Shown piece by piece: positions 11,700-23,845 of a stretch of DNA of 64,000 bases. Below the pieces are notes generated by a model. The model saw only the letters and a list, made by a program, of their open reading frames with translations. It ran no database searches and was not told the origin of the DNA. Each line of letters opens with the position of its first letter. Position 1 is the first letter of the stretch. The translations under genes and the position numbers were made by a program. The stretch is from Plasmopara viticola (Eukaryota > Oomycota > Peronosporomycetes > Peronosporales > Peronosporaceae), in contig MBPM02000011.1 of NCBI GenBank assembly GCA_001695595.3, positions 124,001 to 188,000 of the forward strand, in the 5' to 3' direction.

Positions 11700-14600
11700 G
11701 CTTGTAGTCAAACGTGTGTCGACGCTGTGGGGTGATGGCGTACGGCGGATGGCTAAAGTAGTAGCGGGACGAGAGACTATTGGTTGCGCTGGGTAGGAGC
11801 ACTCAATGCGCTTTTAAGCAACTTGTAGAATGAAAACGCACTTACTCGTGTGCAGGTGGTAGAACGCACGTGGTAAGGAGCTCAGAGTTGTGTGCGTTGG
11901 GATACACGATGACGAGAAATTGAAGTACAAGGGGCCTTCGCGTGCCAATCGGTGGAGATCAGCAAATGGACCGCATGGATCCAGAGCAGGACTTGTCGAT
12001 ATGGCGACTTCGCTACATAAGCAATGCCGATGCAAAGGGCACTCGATGACTGGTATCATGCATACCTGCGTGAACTGATCGTGGCGTTCGATCCTGGTAC
12101 AGAATCTCGGACACCGACCTTTCTGACAGCTGCAAGAAGGTGTTCTGGAAATTCTAAATCACGGCAAAGAATTGAAAGTACTTGGTGATTGACCATAAGT
12201 GAAAGCAGCTGGTTGGATCAGCGGGAAGGCTTTGCGTCACAAAACAAAGTGCTAGGTCATGTGATACAGCACAGTCCGAGACAAGTGCTTGTCTTTCTGG
12301 AACAAAGTGGGACACCGCAGATAAGGTGCGGCTAGATTTTTCTTTACTAAGCCTTTAGGCTTGACAATCATTATTGCAAGTGCAACTACCTTATTGGACA
12401 GAAGTCAGGGCTTGCTTTGTACAGCAACACGTGACTTTATCACCACGTTTGACAATTGCTCTTAGCTCTTTTCCCATCTAGAGTCGATCAGCCAAATTTT
12501 GAATCTGAGTAAGTACGAAGCTACACCAATGCGACAGCTAGGGCAAAACGTACACGAAGCGTTGGGAATTCCTTGCTTACGAAATGTTTACATCCCCAAC
12601 CTATTGGACAAAACAAGAAGCAAATGGCTTCATTTATCTAAAGAGATAGCATTGCGAAACGACATTGACGACGATGACGACACGTCAAGGTCACTCGTGA
12701 CTATTTGGTCTGGCAAAGGGTTCGCGCAAAGCAATTACGGCTTGTCGGTTATTCTAATGTGTAGTTGGTTCCTAAGGAGCGAGGTGGTACAATTCTCCGG
12801 TCTCCGGTACAAACGCAAGTGAGGTAGTTGCTGCCACTTTGTTAAAAAGCTGTCAGTCGACGAAAAAGTTGGGTGACGCTGATGCTGTTGCTGTGCAGAA
12901 ACGAAATCAATCTTACGGAATTCGCGCTGTTCTGGAGTGTAAAGTGCGTGGAGGCACATGAAACGATATTGCACTTGCCAGCGAGGATTTCGTAAGGTTA
13001 AAGAGTGTCGCTTGTCACAGAGTCTACGGACACATGTACATCCAGCCTCGATCCAGATTTTGTGTAAGCCCAGATACCTAGAAATTAATTTCCGATCAGG
13101 ACTGAGCATAAAATAGTCCAGCAGCACGCAGCCGCGGAAATTGTCAGTCGAAAATCACATTAGCTTCTTATAGTCGAATATTAAGCCAACTCGCTATCAA
13201 AATATGCAATCACTCTCCGTCCACCACGACTAAGCGAAATCATATATGTTGCTTTTGTTGGTTAGCCGTTAGGCCTTATCTCTGATTGCATTAAAAAAAA
13301 AAAGTGCCTTCTGAAAGCACCTCGATCGGGTGACGACGGTACTGGACCCTTAAGACTATGCTACAAAGGCTCTCATGTCGAATAGGCACTTCTCTAGGAA
13401 ACATCTAAATTTAACATAATTTAAGTATAGAAAGGTGGATCGTAGTAAAAAACTGTTGTTAAGATGTAACTCTCGTTACAGAGACTTTTGACAATCGATG
13501 CAGTTTCATTATATGTACCAACACGTATTAAGGTATGTTGCATTCTATACGGTAAGCTCTCGTTAAACAATGGCCAAAATCAGTCTCACTTTTCAAAACA
13601 CAACTCTGCCGCATTTTTCTTTGCTGCACCACAGCATTTGGGTTAGCACCCATATATTCTTTAATTACAATAGAAAATATTTTGGAGTTGTGGTGATTTG
13701 AGCTTCAATTTTTCGCATTGAAAAGTGGGCCAAATAATCAGAAAAGTGTAAATCGCACCTAAATTATCTATGCAACCAGCAGTCACGCGTATAGCTCCAA
13801 ATAGTGATACATATTAGCTACTGTACTACCATTCTATAAAAGACTTAAGATACTCAGGACAAACATCCAATTTTCATGCTTCGCGATTTGTTAATAATGA
13901 TCACGCGCGCAATTGACATAAGGATTTTGGTTTTCTTAGGCTCAACACAACGGAGTAATCTCAAGTGTCTGTAGCACTACCATATTTTTCGATAATAGGA
14001 GAAGCTGGTATGATAGGCCAATCTGAGCCTGCATCAAAAATTGCTACTGAGACATGTGTGAAGACTTTCTTGAAGCATCAAATGCAATGCAGATCCGCTT
14101 CTTTTTTGTCCTTTCTTGAGAGATCTGCTATAGTTAGCTTGTATCAAAGTGTGTCCAAGAGCAAAGAATGGAGCATTCGATCTAGTGGCAAGTTGGTGTC
14201 CCTTTTCAAACAGGTCATCGATGAGCTGGTTCCAGTCTGGCTATTCCATTTGGGTACAGCATACCGGTATGCTGTAGCCCAAAGATCCAGTAATTTAAAA
14301 AAAGATAAGGTTACCTTTCCCTATATAGCGGTGTCAGTTTACTAACAGTTAATTGTCCACTAGCTACACTACCGTTCTAAAAATTAGCTATTTTAAAGGT
14401 CAAAGTAGCAAAACTGTTTGTACTTCGTGTATTGCATCCAAGTCTTGAAAAAGTTTTAGATACTTAGTTAGCAAACAAAAGTATCTAAGGTACCGGGTCC
14501 TGTTGGCCCAGCTGCTTGGCAGCCAACCACCATTAAGATCGTGAGCAGCCTGCTCCTTGAATTGTAACGATCAAACGAGCGGGCAAATTAAAAAAAATGG

Positions 14601-15325
14601 TTTCTTGTAATCCAGCGACAAATTTTGGATTTGTATGAATTGGAGGTTTTATCGACGCTACACAGAAACATGTGCTCACAAAGCACCACTACACAATGTA
14701 ACGCCAGAAGATGCAAATTGTGCTACCAAAAGATCTTGGTTTAATTGATAAGACGGAAAATGGCACGCTTTTTGCATCCTGTGACACGCAAAATATCCAA
14801 CATATAACTTTCAATTTATTCTCTTGTTCTTAAGATACACCCACGATTTACAAAATCATATGCCCTCCACCGATCCAGTATTGAAATCGGAAAAGTATGC
14901 CTGTCAGACTCCTGCCCGTCTGCAACAATCAGCACGCAAGCGCTTGTCGACATGTCGACATGTTCTTTTAGTTGACGTAGCCCTAGTCGGCTCCAGTTAT
15001 TCTAATGTTATACTGATCTCAGTTTGAGACGTGCAATTGGCCCGATTGGTCAAATTTAAAACGTTCAGTTGGCCAAGGTACTGTATATGCCAACCGGGCT
15101 GATGACGATTCAATGCCAGCGCATTTTCGATGTCGCTCAAGGAAAAGGCGACTGACGGTGTGTATACTAGACAGCTTGAAGATTGCCGACACTTTGCATT
15201 TTACGCTGAACTATACAATCGATACGACTCCCCATTTTAACGGCATGTTCAACGATTCTATACGATACGTTTTCATTTCGTATTCAGCAGTTCTCATGTT
15301 TTAAACGGAAAATTTCAACCAATAA
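11700..15325. other. Gene-poor intergenic sequence
   Basis: No supported gene. The longest frames are 12735-13127 on the minus strand (130 residues) and 13965-14345 on the plus strand (starts with GTG; first ATG about 14 codons in). Neither shows a domain, and neither has neighbours in a plausible exon arrangement. A run of 12 A residues lies near 13292. I see no clear promoters or RNA genes. Confidence 0.5.
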
Positions 15326-15472
15326 TAAAATACAAATTTTGACAAAACCGGTAGAGCTGTTTGATACGCATCTTACTTCAGATGCGTATTAAATAATTCT
15401 ACCGGTATATACGCATCTTACTTCAGATGCGTATCAAATAGCTCTACCGGTTTTGTCAAAATTTGTATTTTA
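15326..15472. repeat. 147-bp foldback (inverted repeat) with two nested hairpins
   Basis: The outer arms pair TAAAATACAAATTTTGACAA with its complement at the right end and continue through ACCGGTAGAGC-type sequence, giving arms of about 50 bp with one mismatch. Inside are two copies, in the same orientation, of a 24-base hairpin (TACGCATCT, loop TACTTC, AGATGCGTA). Because each is itself palindromic, the whole region can form a cruciform. Weaker pairing extends a further ~25 bp on each side. A miniature foldback transposon is likely. A further ACCGGTAGA copy lies at about 15543. Confidence 0.8.
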
Positions 15473-18400
15473 CCATAAGTGGGAATTTTATCGGTAAGAT
15501 TAGAGCCTACAAGCGACTATTTCTATACACTTACTTATAAGTACCGGTAGATATATCAATAGGGCTACTGTCGTGCACCTAAATATATTTCAAGAAAAGC
15601 AGCACGGCTCAATGTAACGGTGCATACTCCTCTACCAAACTTATATTGAAGAGGACTCAACGTTGTCAACTACTCTTTGACTTTTATATGAAAAGTCAAT
15701 TCGATCGAAACGACGATCGATTGGCAGCGAAAAATGCTGACGGTTGGCCAAAGGGCAATTTTAAAGAAGGTCGAAATCGCACCAAAACATGTATCTACAT
15801 CAAAGACGATAGCAACACACGCAAATAAGTGCGAAAATAAACTTTTTTACATAAGGGAGGTACCGGAGCCTTGTACACTCCTCCACGATGAAGATAGCGT
15901 GCATACTGATACCTTTGCCTGGCAATCCTCAGTCACTTTCGACTTCAGGCGGTAAAGGTGATAACGGGTCCACAAATACCTATCAAAGCAATGATGACGC
16001 CTCGCGCCAATGACAACGCTGTAAGATACTGCCCGGGGATGTGCCTCGAAAGGTGTTGACTTGTCGCCAGACTTGACGGCCATGCGAAAGACCATACTCG
16101 TCAAGGTAGAGGAGATTATGACAGTACCGGGGGCTAGGACTACCTGAGATGCCCTTGTTGATGGCGTCAGACCAGGAAGGAAAGTTTGAAGTCATAGCCG
16201 ACGCGCACGGAACACCTAGGCCATTTGACTCGCCCACCACCGAGTATCGACGCATACCGCCAATCCGGGATACAACTACTCACTTTCTAGGCAGCAGGTC
16301 CGACAAGGAAGCTGATGACCTTTCGGATCGGTATTATTCGGTCGATGCAGACCTTGGCGCCGAGTATAACCATTATTTGCTTCGCGCACCACGAGGGGAT
16401 TGAGTAGACCACTAGACGTGTGGCGTAAATTGATTTAAATAGAGCCGTTGATATAGCGCAAACTTACTGAAGGCACTGCCAGAGGCGTCAGAGTTGCTGA
16501 ACTTTAAAGGTGACTTGCTACTAAAATTTGGCTTAATTTAAATCAGAAAATAGCCCGGAGATGGTGTTCATTGCGTCTCCAACGTCGGGGATGGTGAAGG
16601 ACTGCAGATTCCACTTCAATTTCTTGCCCTTGGTGATGGTCATCTCGTGATTTCCAAGCTTCCAACGGAAGTACATGAAAGTATCTCAGAAGAATCCAAG
16701 TCCGAGTTCCTGGCTGCATCGGGAAATAGACGCGAGGTTGCAAAAAAGGATCAATGACCGCGAAAAGAACCGCCGTCCCGAACAAGGAGGCCGATGCGAC
16801 ATTTGGTCGAAAGAGATTTACGCTCCACCAAACACCGCCACCGGCACCTCGCACCATTGTCGATTGGGTGACACTGGCAGTGGAGGTTGGGAGATCTCAA
16901 TCTTGGGCAAGTCTGATAGATGCTGCCAGATGGTGGCTCGGTTACGCTGGTTCCAGTATGTGTTGCTATTGAAAATCAGTGCCCCTGGCACTCAGATTCG
17001 ATATGCTCTCTATGACAGTACGACCCGTCCAAATCCAACAATTAGACCAACAGCGAGTGAAAAATTTCGACACAACGCTGCTGGAGCTGCTGTCAATGTC
17101 ACCTTCGACATGCGCCAAGTTTTGTCTATCCCTGCGAACCAAGCTCTACGAACTGGTGTGAATGCAACCGCCGTCGTCGATCTACGTACCGTGGTGAATG
17201 AAGTGATTCGTAGCCTTTGATAGAAGATGCGTCGTGATTCTACCGTTTATAATATCCTGAGCTACCCGTTATATGACTGCATCGCTTTGAATGACCTTGG
17301 CATACATATTTGATTGTCCTCAAGCGGAATTATCTTGCACTATCTACTTCACCATAAAAAGCAGTTGTGTTACAACGAATTTGACGCAACGTGCACTGCA
17401 TTGATGTGATACTACTTTTGCTGAGTCACGTTGGGATGCATCTCTAATTTTTTTATTGTTTAAGTTTTTTTCACTACCACCGCTAGTACGTTAGTATAAT
17501 TGTCTAGAACTTGTAGAAGAGGTGTCATTATGTCATTTGGATATAGTGAAGCTATCTTCAACTATCGATACATCCTCGACAACATCAAAATAATGTGCCA
17601 CTTAAGGAGTCATCAAAAGTGAAACCAGTTCTAATGACAATAGACGAAGAGCACTGAGGCTAGTGAAGTCACTTGGCGATGATGTGCTACACAGTTGCAC
17701 ATGGATTGCTGGTCGATCGAGTCCACAAGCTGAAGATCTAAAAAGGCTTTTTGGGCGACGTCACGGTAACACCAACGATATAAGCGCTTGTACGCTTTAT
17801 AAAGCCACGCAGTAGCTTTGTCTGCTTGATTGTGCAATTCTCGACCGTTGCTCTACGTGAGGCGAAACGACTCAATCGAGTGCTTGGTATGGCGAAAATT
17901 GCATCCTTCACTTCGAATGAAGATCGGTGTTGTATACGGCACAAGTTGTACCTTGACACGCAGATCCTAGACGATTTTGGCGATCCTGCACAATCTAATT
18001 TAAGGATGCTCAAATGCGGTGTCCATAGACATACTATTAAACTTTCATCTGATAGAGGGTATGTTGTGCCAGCAATGAGCCTACCGAAATTGCAAGCTGT
18101 ACTGACAATATCCACGTCTAATGATACGTCAGAAGGATGGCGATATGCTCTTTAGGCCCTGGGCATAAGAAAAGCTGTAATCGCTGGTACTACTTCGCAA
18201 CAGCTTTGGTGAAGTTGATAGGTGAGCAAAGCAGTAAGCTGACCCAAAACATGTTCATTCAATTTGCGGTCGTTCTTAACTTCTCCATAATAACGGGACT
18301 GTCAGCTTTCGAGAGCGATGTTTTTGGCTAGGTCAGTCAGGAAAGTTTGCAATGCTTTGACAAAGTCCACATGCTCTTTCTTGCTCTGTTTTATTTAGTG

Positions 18401-19913
18401 GAAGCGCTACCGCATACAATAGGGAGGTTTGAATAGCAAGAAGACTCCTGATGCTTTACTTTATCGCAAGTGGAAAATGCTGTCTCGACTGAGATATTAC
18501 ACGCAAGGGCCCGTTCGCGTACTTGCCGACCAAACGGTAAGACGGCCAGATTCACTCTCTGTTGCTCCGTCCAAATAAATGGTTCCATGTCTATTTTGAC
18601 CGCTCTAATTTAATGCAAAGAATCCTATGTGTTTTTCCATCGTATGGCATCAATTTTGCCCTGAGTGACTTCGATCCGGGCGATGCATCCACCTTAGTAA
18701 GACTACAATATATCAAGGTCAGGCAGCAGGCCGTTTGAGTTTTAAGAACAAGGCAGAATCCCCAGACCTGGGCCCATGCTTTCCTTACGCAATGGTTAAG
18801 GCAGCTTTGCTTTATACGGTGGTACTTGTAGCTACATATACAACCAAGTATTAAGGACTGATATTGTGTGAGGACGGAGCATTATGCTCTTTGCTTAACG
18901 GCATACGAGACAGACTAATCAAGTAGGCAGTCTTGCTTGGCCCCGAGAAAATACAACACTTGGCTGCACAAGAACCTGGCGCGATCGATAGGCGTTCAAA
19001 GAATTTGTGCGATTAAAATCATTTCCTAGTACTGTAAACTCTACTTGTATGCATGAAGCAGTGATCACCAAATCATGCACTGTGTATGTGATAGCTCATC
19101 TGGCTTCTTATTGAGATTTATGACATCAAGTGACTATTGTCACGAAATATGGCTTTATTACCAACACACCCCGTACCTTTTACTTCCGACTGCTAAAAGT
19201 AGGCGATTGAATTGCGCATCATGATCATCTTTGCTTGTCCGACAAAAGTACTGTAATGAGCTCTCATTTTCTTTGTGGCAGTGATCAATGCTTGGTGATA
19301 CAATACTTCGCGTCTGGCACGAGGTCAATTTGCGTTTAGCTCCCTATCGAAATGGTTATTTATTGTATAACACCATGTCTAAGTACTTCATTTATGAAAG
19401 ATAACTCGGATTTTTTATCTCTCTGACACATAGCGCAACGTACGCTGCCAATAAGACTGATCCAAAATATACTCGTCCTGGACAAAAAATGTATTTGGTT
19501 CTCATATAAATCTTTGTTAAAAAGATACAATATCTTAGATATTTATGGCTTTAAATTAGCCAAGAACCAGGTAGCTCTGAGGAAACCCTCAGATTCTCTT
19601 TGAAGCAAAAAATTTGTGTTCGATTTTGCTAGTGAGCAAGCGTTAAGCAACAGCTACCTCTATATTAGTCGTACGGCTGAGCGACTGAGTAAGCATTAGG
19701 ATGCGCGCTTTTAGCAGCCGGCCGAGCACGGAGATTATACGAAGTCAAGCGCCTTTTAGTAGTTTATGCGTTGAGATGCGCATCGGTCGATCTGACTGAA
19801 ATTTTTGAGGGTCATGAACCTAAAGTGGTCCTTCTTCTCCTTAAGGGTCAAGAATTACCTTGGAAAAGCCACCAAAGCTGTCTCCAAATAAGCACATGTA
19901 TTCGGTCGGACAG
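15473..19913. other. Gene-poor stretch with GC-rich patches of broken reading frame
   Basis: Two GC-richer patches, about 15850-16410 and 16555-17220, stand out from AT-rich surroundings. They hold several overlapping frames on both strands: 16149-16403 plus, 16675-17220 plus, 15983-16255 minus and 16543-16857 minus. On the minus strand, pieces such as GVIIALIGICGPVITF (membrane-like) and WNLQSFTIPDVGDAMNTI look like protein, but stops and shifts prevent a model. At 18391-18588 (minus) a 65-residue frame with FIWTEQQRVNLAVLPFGRQV resembles a transposase helix-turn-helix, weakly. Everything else up to the retroelement appears non-coding. Confidence 0.35.
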
Positions 19914-20224
19914 TGTAAGGGACCACACTCACATTTTCTAGAACCATTCTAGAATGTCAGTGAGCTTAGGTTACAAACATCCTATATGTTTTCGATAATA
20001 AAACTTAACCCACATTCAAAGAGAATTAATACATATATTCATATTAGTTAATAGGAAAGGCGACGTACTAGGAGGAGTGACTTACATGAGAAGAATAGTA
20101 GGAAGAAAGTGGATAGGTTACATATCAGTCTAAAAAATAATATCACTTTTTAGTTCGCCACAAATCTTCAAGTCAACCTACAACCTACAGTCCAACACCG
20201 CCGACCAGCACCCAGATCCTCACA
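19914..20224 (+). repeat. 5' LTR of the chromovirus
   Basis: Starts TGTAAGGGACC and ends CCTCACA. It is matched end to end by the copy at 25461-25771. Near the left end are two TTCTAGAA palindromes ten bases apart. The promoter and polyadenylation signal would lie here; the GATAATAAAAC stretch is a plausible AT-rich signal, though this is inference. Confidence 0.95.
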
Positions 20225-20226
20225 AG

Positions 20227-20242
20227 TGGTAGCACTTGTTGG
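20227..20242 (+). other. Primer-binding site candidate
   Basis: TGGTAGCACTTGTTGG lies two bases after the 5' LTR. The first eight bases, TGGTAGCA, fit the 3' end of a eukaryotic initiator tRNA-Met with CCA; the rest matches poorly. Confidence 0.6.
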
Positions 20243-20574
20243 TCTTGCTTTCGCGTCGTCAAGTTCCTCGTCCGGATATAACTGTCGCTGCGGTGTTTGC
20301 TGTCCCTTTTCCGCCCCAACCGTGTGGAAGCGCTGTGGAATTGGTCGAGTGTGTGGTTTTCAATATCTGCCCATTATTCTGAGAGCCTGCTTTTGCAGAT
20401 AGAGTCACTTAGTTGGGTATTGAGGTTGGACCCGGCTTGGCTGGTTGAAGCACTTAATCCATTTCGGAAGATTTAATTCGTGTGCGCACAAGCCGACCCA
20501 CACCTCCTCACTCATTAATTTGAGTCGATAGCTTCGGGGAAAAGAAGTAGGGCCAAATCAGTCGTGCACGTTCT

Positions 20575-20877
20575 ATGAGCAAGAAGCGCCGTGCTGAATC
20601 GGAAATTCCCTTTGAATGTGAACAAGCTTTCGTCTTCGACTCTGGTGACCAAGCTTCAAAAGCGGCGCAAGATCTCATCCATTCTGTCAGAAAGTCTCGT
20701 CGAATCGCTTCGCTCCTTTCCAAGCGTCTCACCAAAGAAAAAGAAATTCTCCCCAATCAAGGCAAGTCTCTCTCCAATCCTCTCCAAGAAGTCGACACTT
20801 TACTCCAAGAAGTCGAACGAATTTTAGTCAAAGATTTACGCTACAATTTAAGAAATCTGGTTAAAGCTAAAAATTAA
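20575..20877 (+). CDS. Short basic/coiled-coil ORF upstream of gag in the chromovirus
   Basis: An ATG-initiated 100-residue frame between the PBS and gag. It is rich in Lys, Arg and Glu (starts MSKKRRAESEIPFECEQAF) and has helical Leu-rich repeats near its end. It is in a different frame from gag, with only 29 bases between them. It could be the original N-terminal part of Gag, cut off by decay, or an extra leader protein. No known domain was recognised. It is uninterrupted, unlike the rest of the element. Confidence 0.4.
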   Translation: MSKKRRAESEIPFECEQAFVFDSGDQASKAAQDLIHSVRKSRRIASLLSKRLTKEKEILPNQGKSLSNPLQEVDTLLQEVERILVKDLRYNLRNLVKAKN

Positions 20878-20906
20878 GTTTTTGCTTTTTAAATACATCA
20901 TTCATC

Positions 20907-21634
20907 ATGGCCGAACCATCTAGAACCCGATTATGCAGCATCTTATGCAAGTTATGAATAAACAGCAAGAAATTATCGAGAATTTAAGTCAGAAACAATT
21001 GGAGATCAAAGTTAAAGTTGAGGGATTGAAGCTGCCAACTTATAGTGGGAGAAGTGATGAGTCTGCTCGCCTCTATTAGGCAAATTTGGAAAATTATTTT
21101 TTGGCGCATGGAATGAAATGGAGAGAGGAGCCTTTAGCGAAACAAATTATCGCAGTACTTGGAACAACTTTGCGTGGAGCAGCAGATCAATGGTTTGTGC
21201 TTCATCAGCATAAATTTAATACGGTGAATGAATTTTTCGTTGCTTTGGATAAAGAGTTTGTACCAGCGGATTTGCAATATCGTTTACGTGACGAATTGCA
21301 TCGATTGAGACAAGAGAATTGTAAAGATTTACCTGATTACGTTGTGAAATTTCGACAACTTATTTCGCAAATATCTAACATGACGGAGATTGACCAAATA
21401 ATATATTCTCAAACAATATTACGGCAAAGAAATAGAGTAGAAGTTCAGTATCGACGGTGCGAAACTTTATCAGCGGCGGTCACAGTCGCTCTCGATTATG
21501 AACGCGCCCATTTAAATATTCCAAGTGGCTATGCAAATCAAGCACCACGTATTCCGCGTCCTGGTCCACTACCAGTGACACAGCCATTTAATGGACCTGA
21601 GCCTATGGAAATTGACCATGCTCGTCCTTTTTAA
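20907..21634 (+). pseudogene. Gag remnant of the chromovirus
   Basis: Capsid-like protein of the element. The likely ATG at 20907 opens a frame that shifts by one base after about eight codons. The main Gag frame (via 20945) then meets a TAG at 21077-21079 and reopens to 21634. The reopened part has typical retrotransposon-gag text: ALRGAADQWF-type and LRQENCKDLPDYVVKFRQL segments. A zinc knuckle of C-X2-C-X4-H-X4-C form (CPFCKKLGHTIQRC) follows at 21692-21733 in another frame. Gag is therefore broken in at least three places. Confidence 0.8.
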
Positions 21635-21919
21635 AGGTCATCCTGATATCAGAATCATTATCAAAATAATCGTCGTCCAAATAAGCTTAAGTGTCCATTC
21701 TGCAAGAAACTTGGTCATACTATTCAACGATGTAATAAGCGCAAGAACAGACAACAAGTCAACTACAATCAAGATAATCGAAATCATAATCGCGCAAATA
21801 TCAACTACTTCGAACATGAATCTGTTTAAGAAGAAACGATTGCTACAACGTCTCATGAAGCTATCACAACATTCAGTGAAGCTACTGCAAACTATAGTGG
21901 AAAATATTTAACTATCAAG

Positions 21920-22330
21920 CAAGGAAATCTTGATGAACATGCTGTCAATATTATGCTAGAGTCAGGCGCCACGTGTAATGTGGTCAATCCAGGACTTTTA
22001 CAAAATGTCCATTCCGAAGAAGTAGTTTAAGTTACTCTTTTGACGGCAGCAACACTATTACGAAGGAAGTTAAACAAGGGTTTGCAGATATATCTTTTAA
22101 TGGAAATAATTTTTCAGACGTTCCGGTCATGGAATGGCCAATGAATAGTAGTTCTCACGATGTTATTTTGGGTGAACCGTGGTTTACAGTTCATGAATCA
22201 ATCATAAACTGGCGAACGCATCAAGTCTCATTCAATACAAGGGATAATCAACCTGACCCTCCAATTGAACATGAAATTATTTCAGCGTCAGAGCTTTCAC
22301 AGGAAATTAAAAAAGGCAGAATATGAAGAA
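21920..22330 (+). pseudogene. Aspartic protease remnant of Pol
   Basis: The retropepsin active-site segment reads IMLESGATCNVV. The catalytic Asp expected before Ser-Gly is Glu (GAG at 21959-21961), which should abolish activity. A stop follows at about 22028. The downstream DVILGEPWF segment, in another frame (22129-22326), is the usual protease-to-RT linker text. Confidence 0.7.
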
Positions 22331-23349
22331 GTTTATCGTATTAAAATTTGTCAAGCCTCTGTGGATGAAGAGCGAAAAGCGCCAAAACTTCAATCTTTGC
22401 TGGATTCATTCCAAGACGTTTTTCCGACGAATTTGCCAGATGCTTTACCGCCACATCGTTCGGTAGAGTTTGTAATGACCTTGAAACCAGGAGCTCAGCC
22501 AAGTAATCGACCACATTTTCGTCTATCACAAGTGGAACAAGATGCATTACAAAATTTGTTGACGAAAACCTATCACGCGGTTGGATTAAATTATCTGACT
22601 CCTCTTGGGTATCCAATATATTTGGTATACCAAAGAAGGATCCGAAGACAGGAACAAGTGTTTCACGTTCCGAATGGATTCGATCTGGTAACGCAAACAT
22701 ATTGTTGCGATGGGTTATTGAATTTTGGTATGTCAACTCTCAAACCATTGTTCCAAAGATTCCCTTGCCGCGCATTGACGGACTATTCGATAAGATGCAA
22801 GAAAACTGTTATTTTACTGTGATTGATTTGGCGCAAGGTTATCATCAAATGCGCATTCATCCAAACAGCAAGAAGTATACCGCATTTCGTACGAGTAATG
22901 AAACCTATAAATGGTGTGTTGCACCAATGGATCTTGCAGGAATGCCAGGATTTTGGTCACGACTCATGCGAGTTCTATTTGGAAAATTTCTATTTGTTGT
23001 CGTATACTTGGATGATATTTGTGTGTTTTCACACACTTATGCTAAACACTTTGTAAATTTGAAAACTGTGTTTCAAATTTTGCAAAAAGAAAAGCTTTAT
23101 GCTCATATCGGCAAGTGTAAATTTGCACTCGAAGAAGTCAGCTTTTTGAGTCATAGCATATCCCGGAAAGGATTGTCTGTTGATAGTTCTAAAACAGAAG
23201 CAATTGCTAAATGGCCAGTGCCATCATCAGTTAAAGAACTTCAAAGTTTTCTCGGCTTAGCTGGTTATAATCGCCGCTTTATCCATCAATTTGCTCAAAT
23301 TGTTTTGCCATTAAGCAAGCTTGTGAAGAAGGACATACAGTGGACTTAG
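22265..23349 (+). pseudogene. Reverse transcriptase remnant of Pol
   Basis: RNA-dependent DNA polymerase of the element, split over two frames. The N-terminal part (22265-22600) carries the FPTNLPDALPPHRSVEF segment common to Ty3/gypsy RT. Frame changes occur around 22570-22700. The palm (22702-23346) is open and includes PLPRIDGLFDKM, YFTVIDLAQGYHQ and the catalytic YLDD at 23005-23016, then FLGLAGYNRRFI of the thumb/connection. A TAG at 23347-23349 ends the block just before RNase H. Confidence 0.9.
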
Positions 23350-23830
23350 GGGAAAGACCAAGATCGTGCTTTTGCTAGTCTAAAGTCTTGCTTTGCAGTC
23401 TGCACCAGTACTACCTTACCTAAGTTTTCACGACCTTTTGTACTCACTACAGATGCGTCAGGATTGTGCATTGGTAGTGTACTTTCACAATTTGTAAATG
23501 GTCATGATCATCCTGTTGCTTTCTATTTTAAGAAGCTTGGTGTTCATGAAATTAATTGGCCGGCACATGAAAAGGAATTATTTGCAATAAAAGCTGGTCT
23601 CGACCAATGGCGTCATTATCTTTACGGTCATCAATTGAAATATTCACGGATAATAGCGCATGCTCGTGGCTGCTTCATCATCCTAAAGTGTCCCCTAAAC
23701 TGGCAAGATATTTGACAACATTTTCCCAGTATACTTTTACGATTCATCACATCAATGGTGCTCTTAATGTCGTCGCTGATGCTTTGTCGCGTCGACTAGA
23801 CAAATGTGCTTCTTCAACTATCGAATTTCT
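23350..23830 (+). pseudogene. RNase H remnant of Pol
   Basis: Degrades the RNA of the RNA-DNA hybrid in a working element. The first acidic motif TTDASG (about 23450), HEKELFAI, then after a frame change near 23640 FTDNSACSWLLHH and VADALSRR are all present in family order. The shift between frames and the stop before it make this copy inactive. Confidence 0.85.
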
Positions 23831-23845
23831 AGAATGTGATGATAA

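Noticed and set aside
12735..13127. 130-residue minus-strand frame
   Set aside because: No recognisable motif, no splice-compatible neighbours, and an equally long plus frame overlaps its end.
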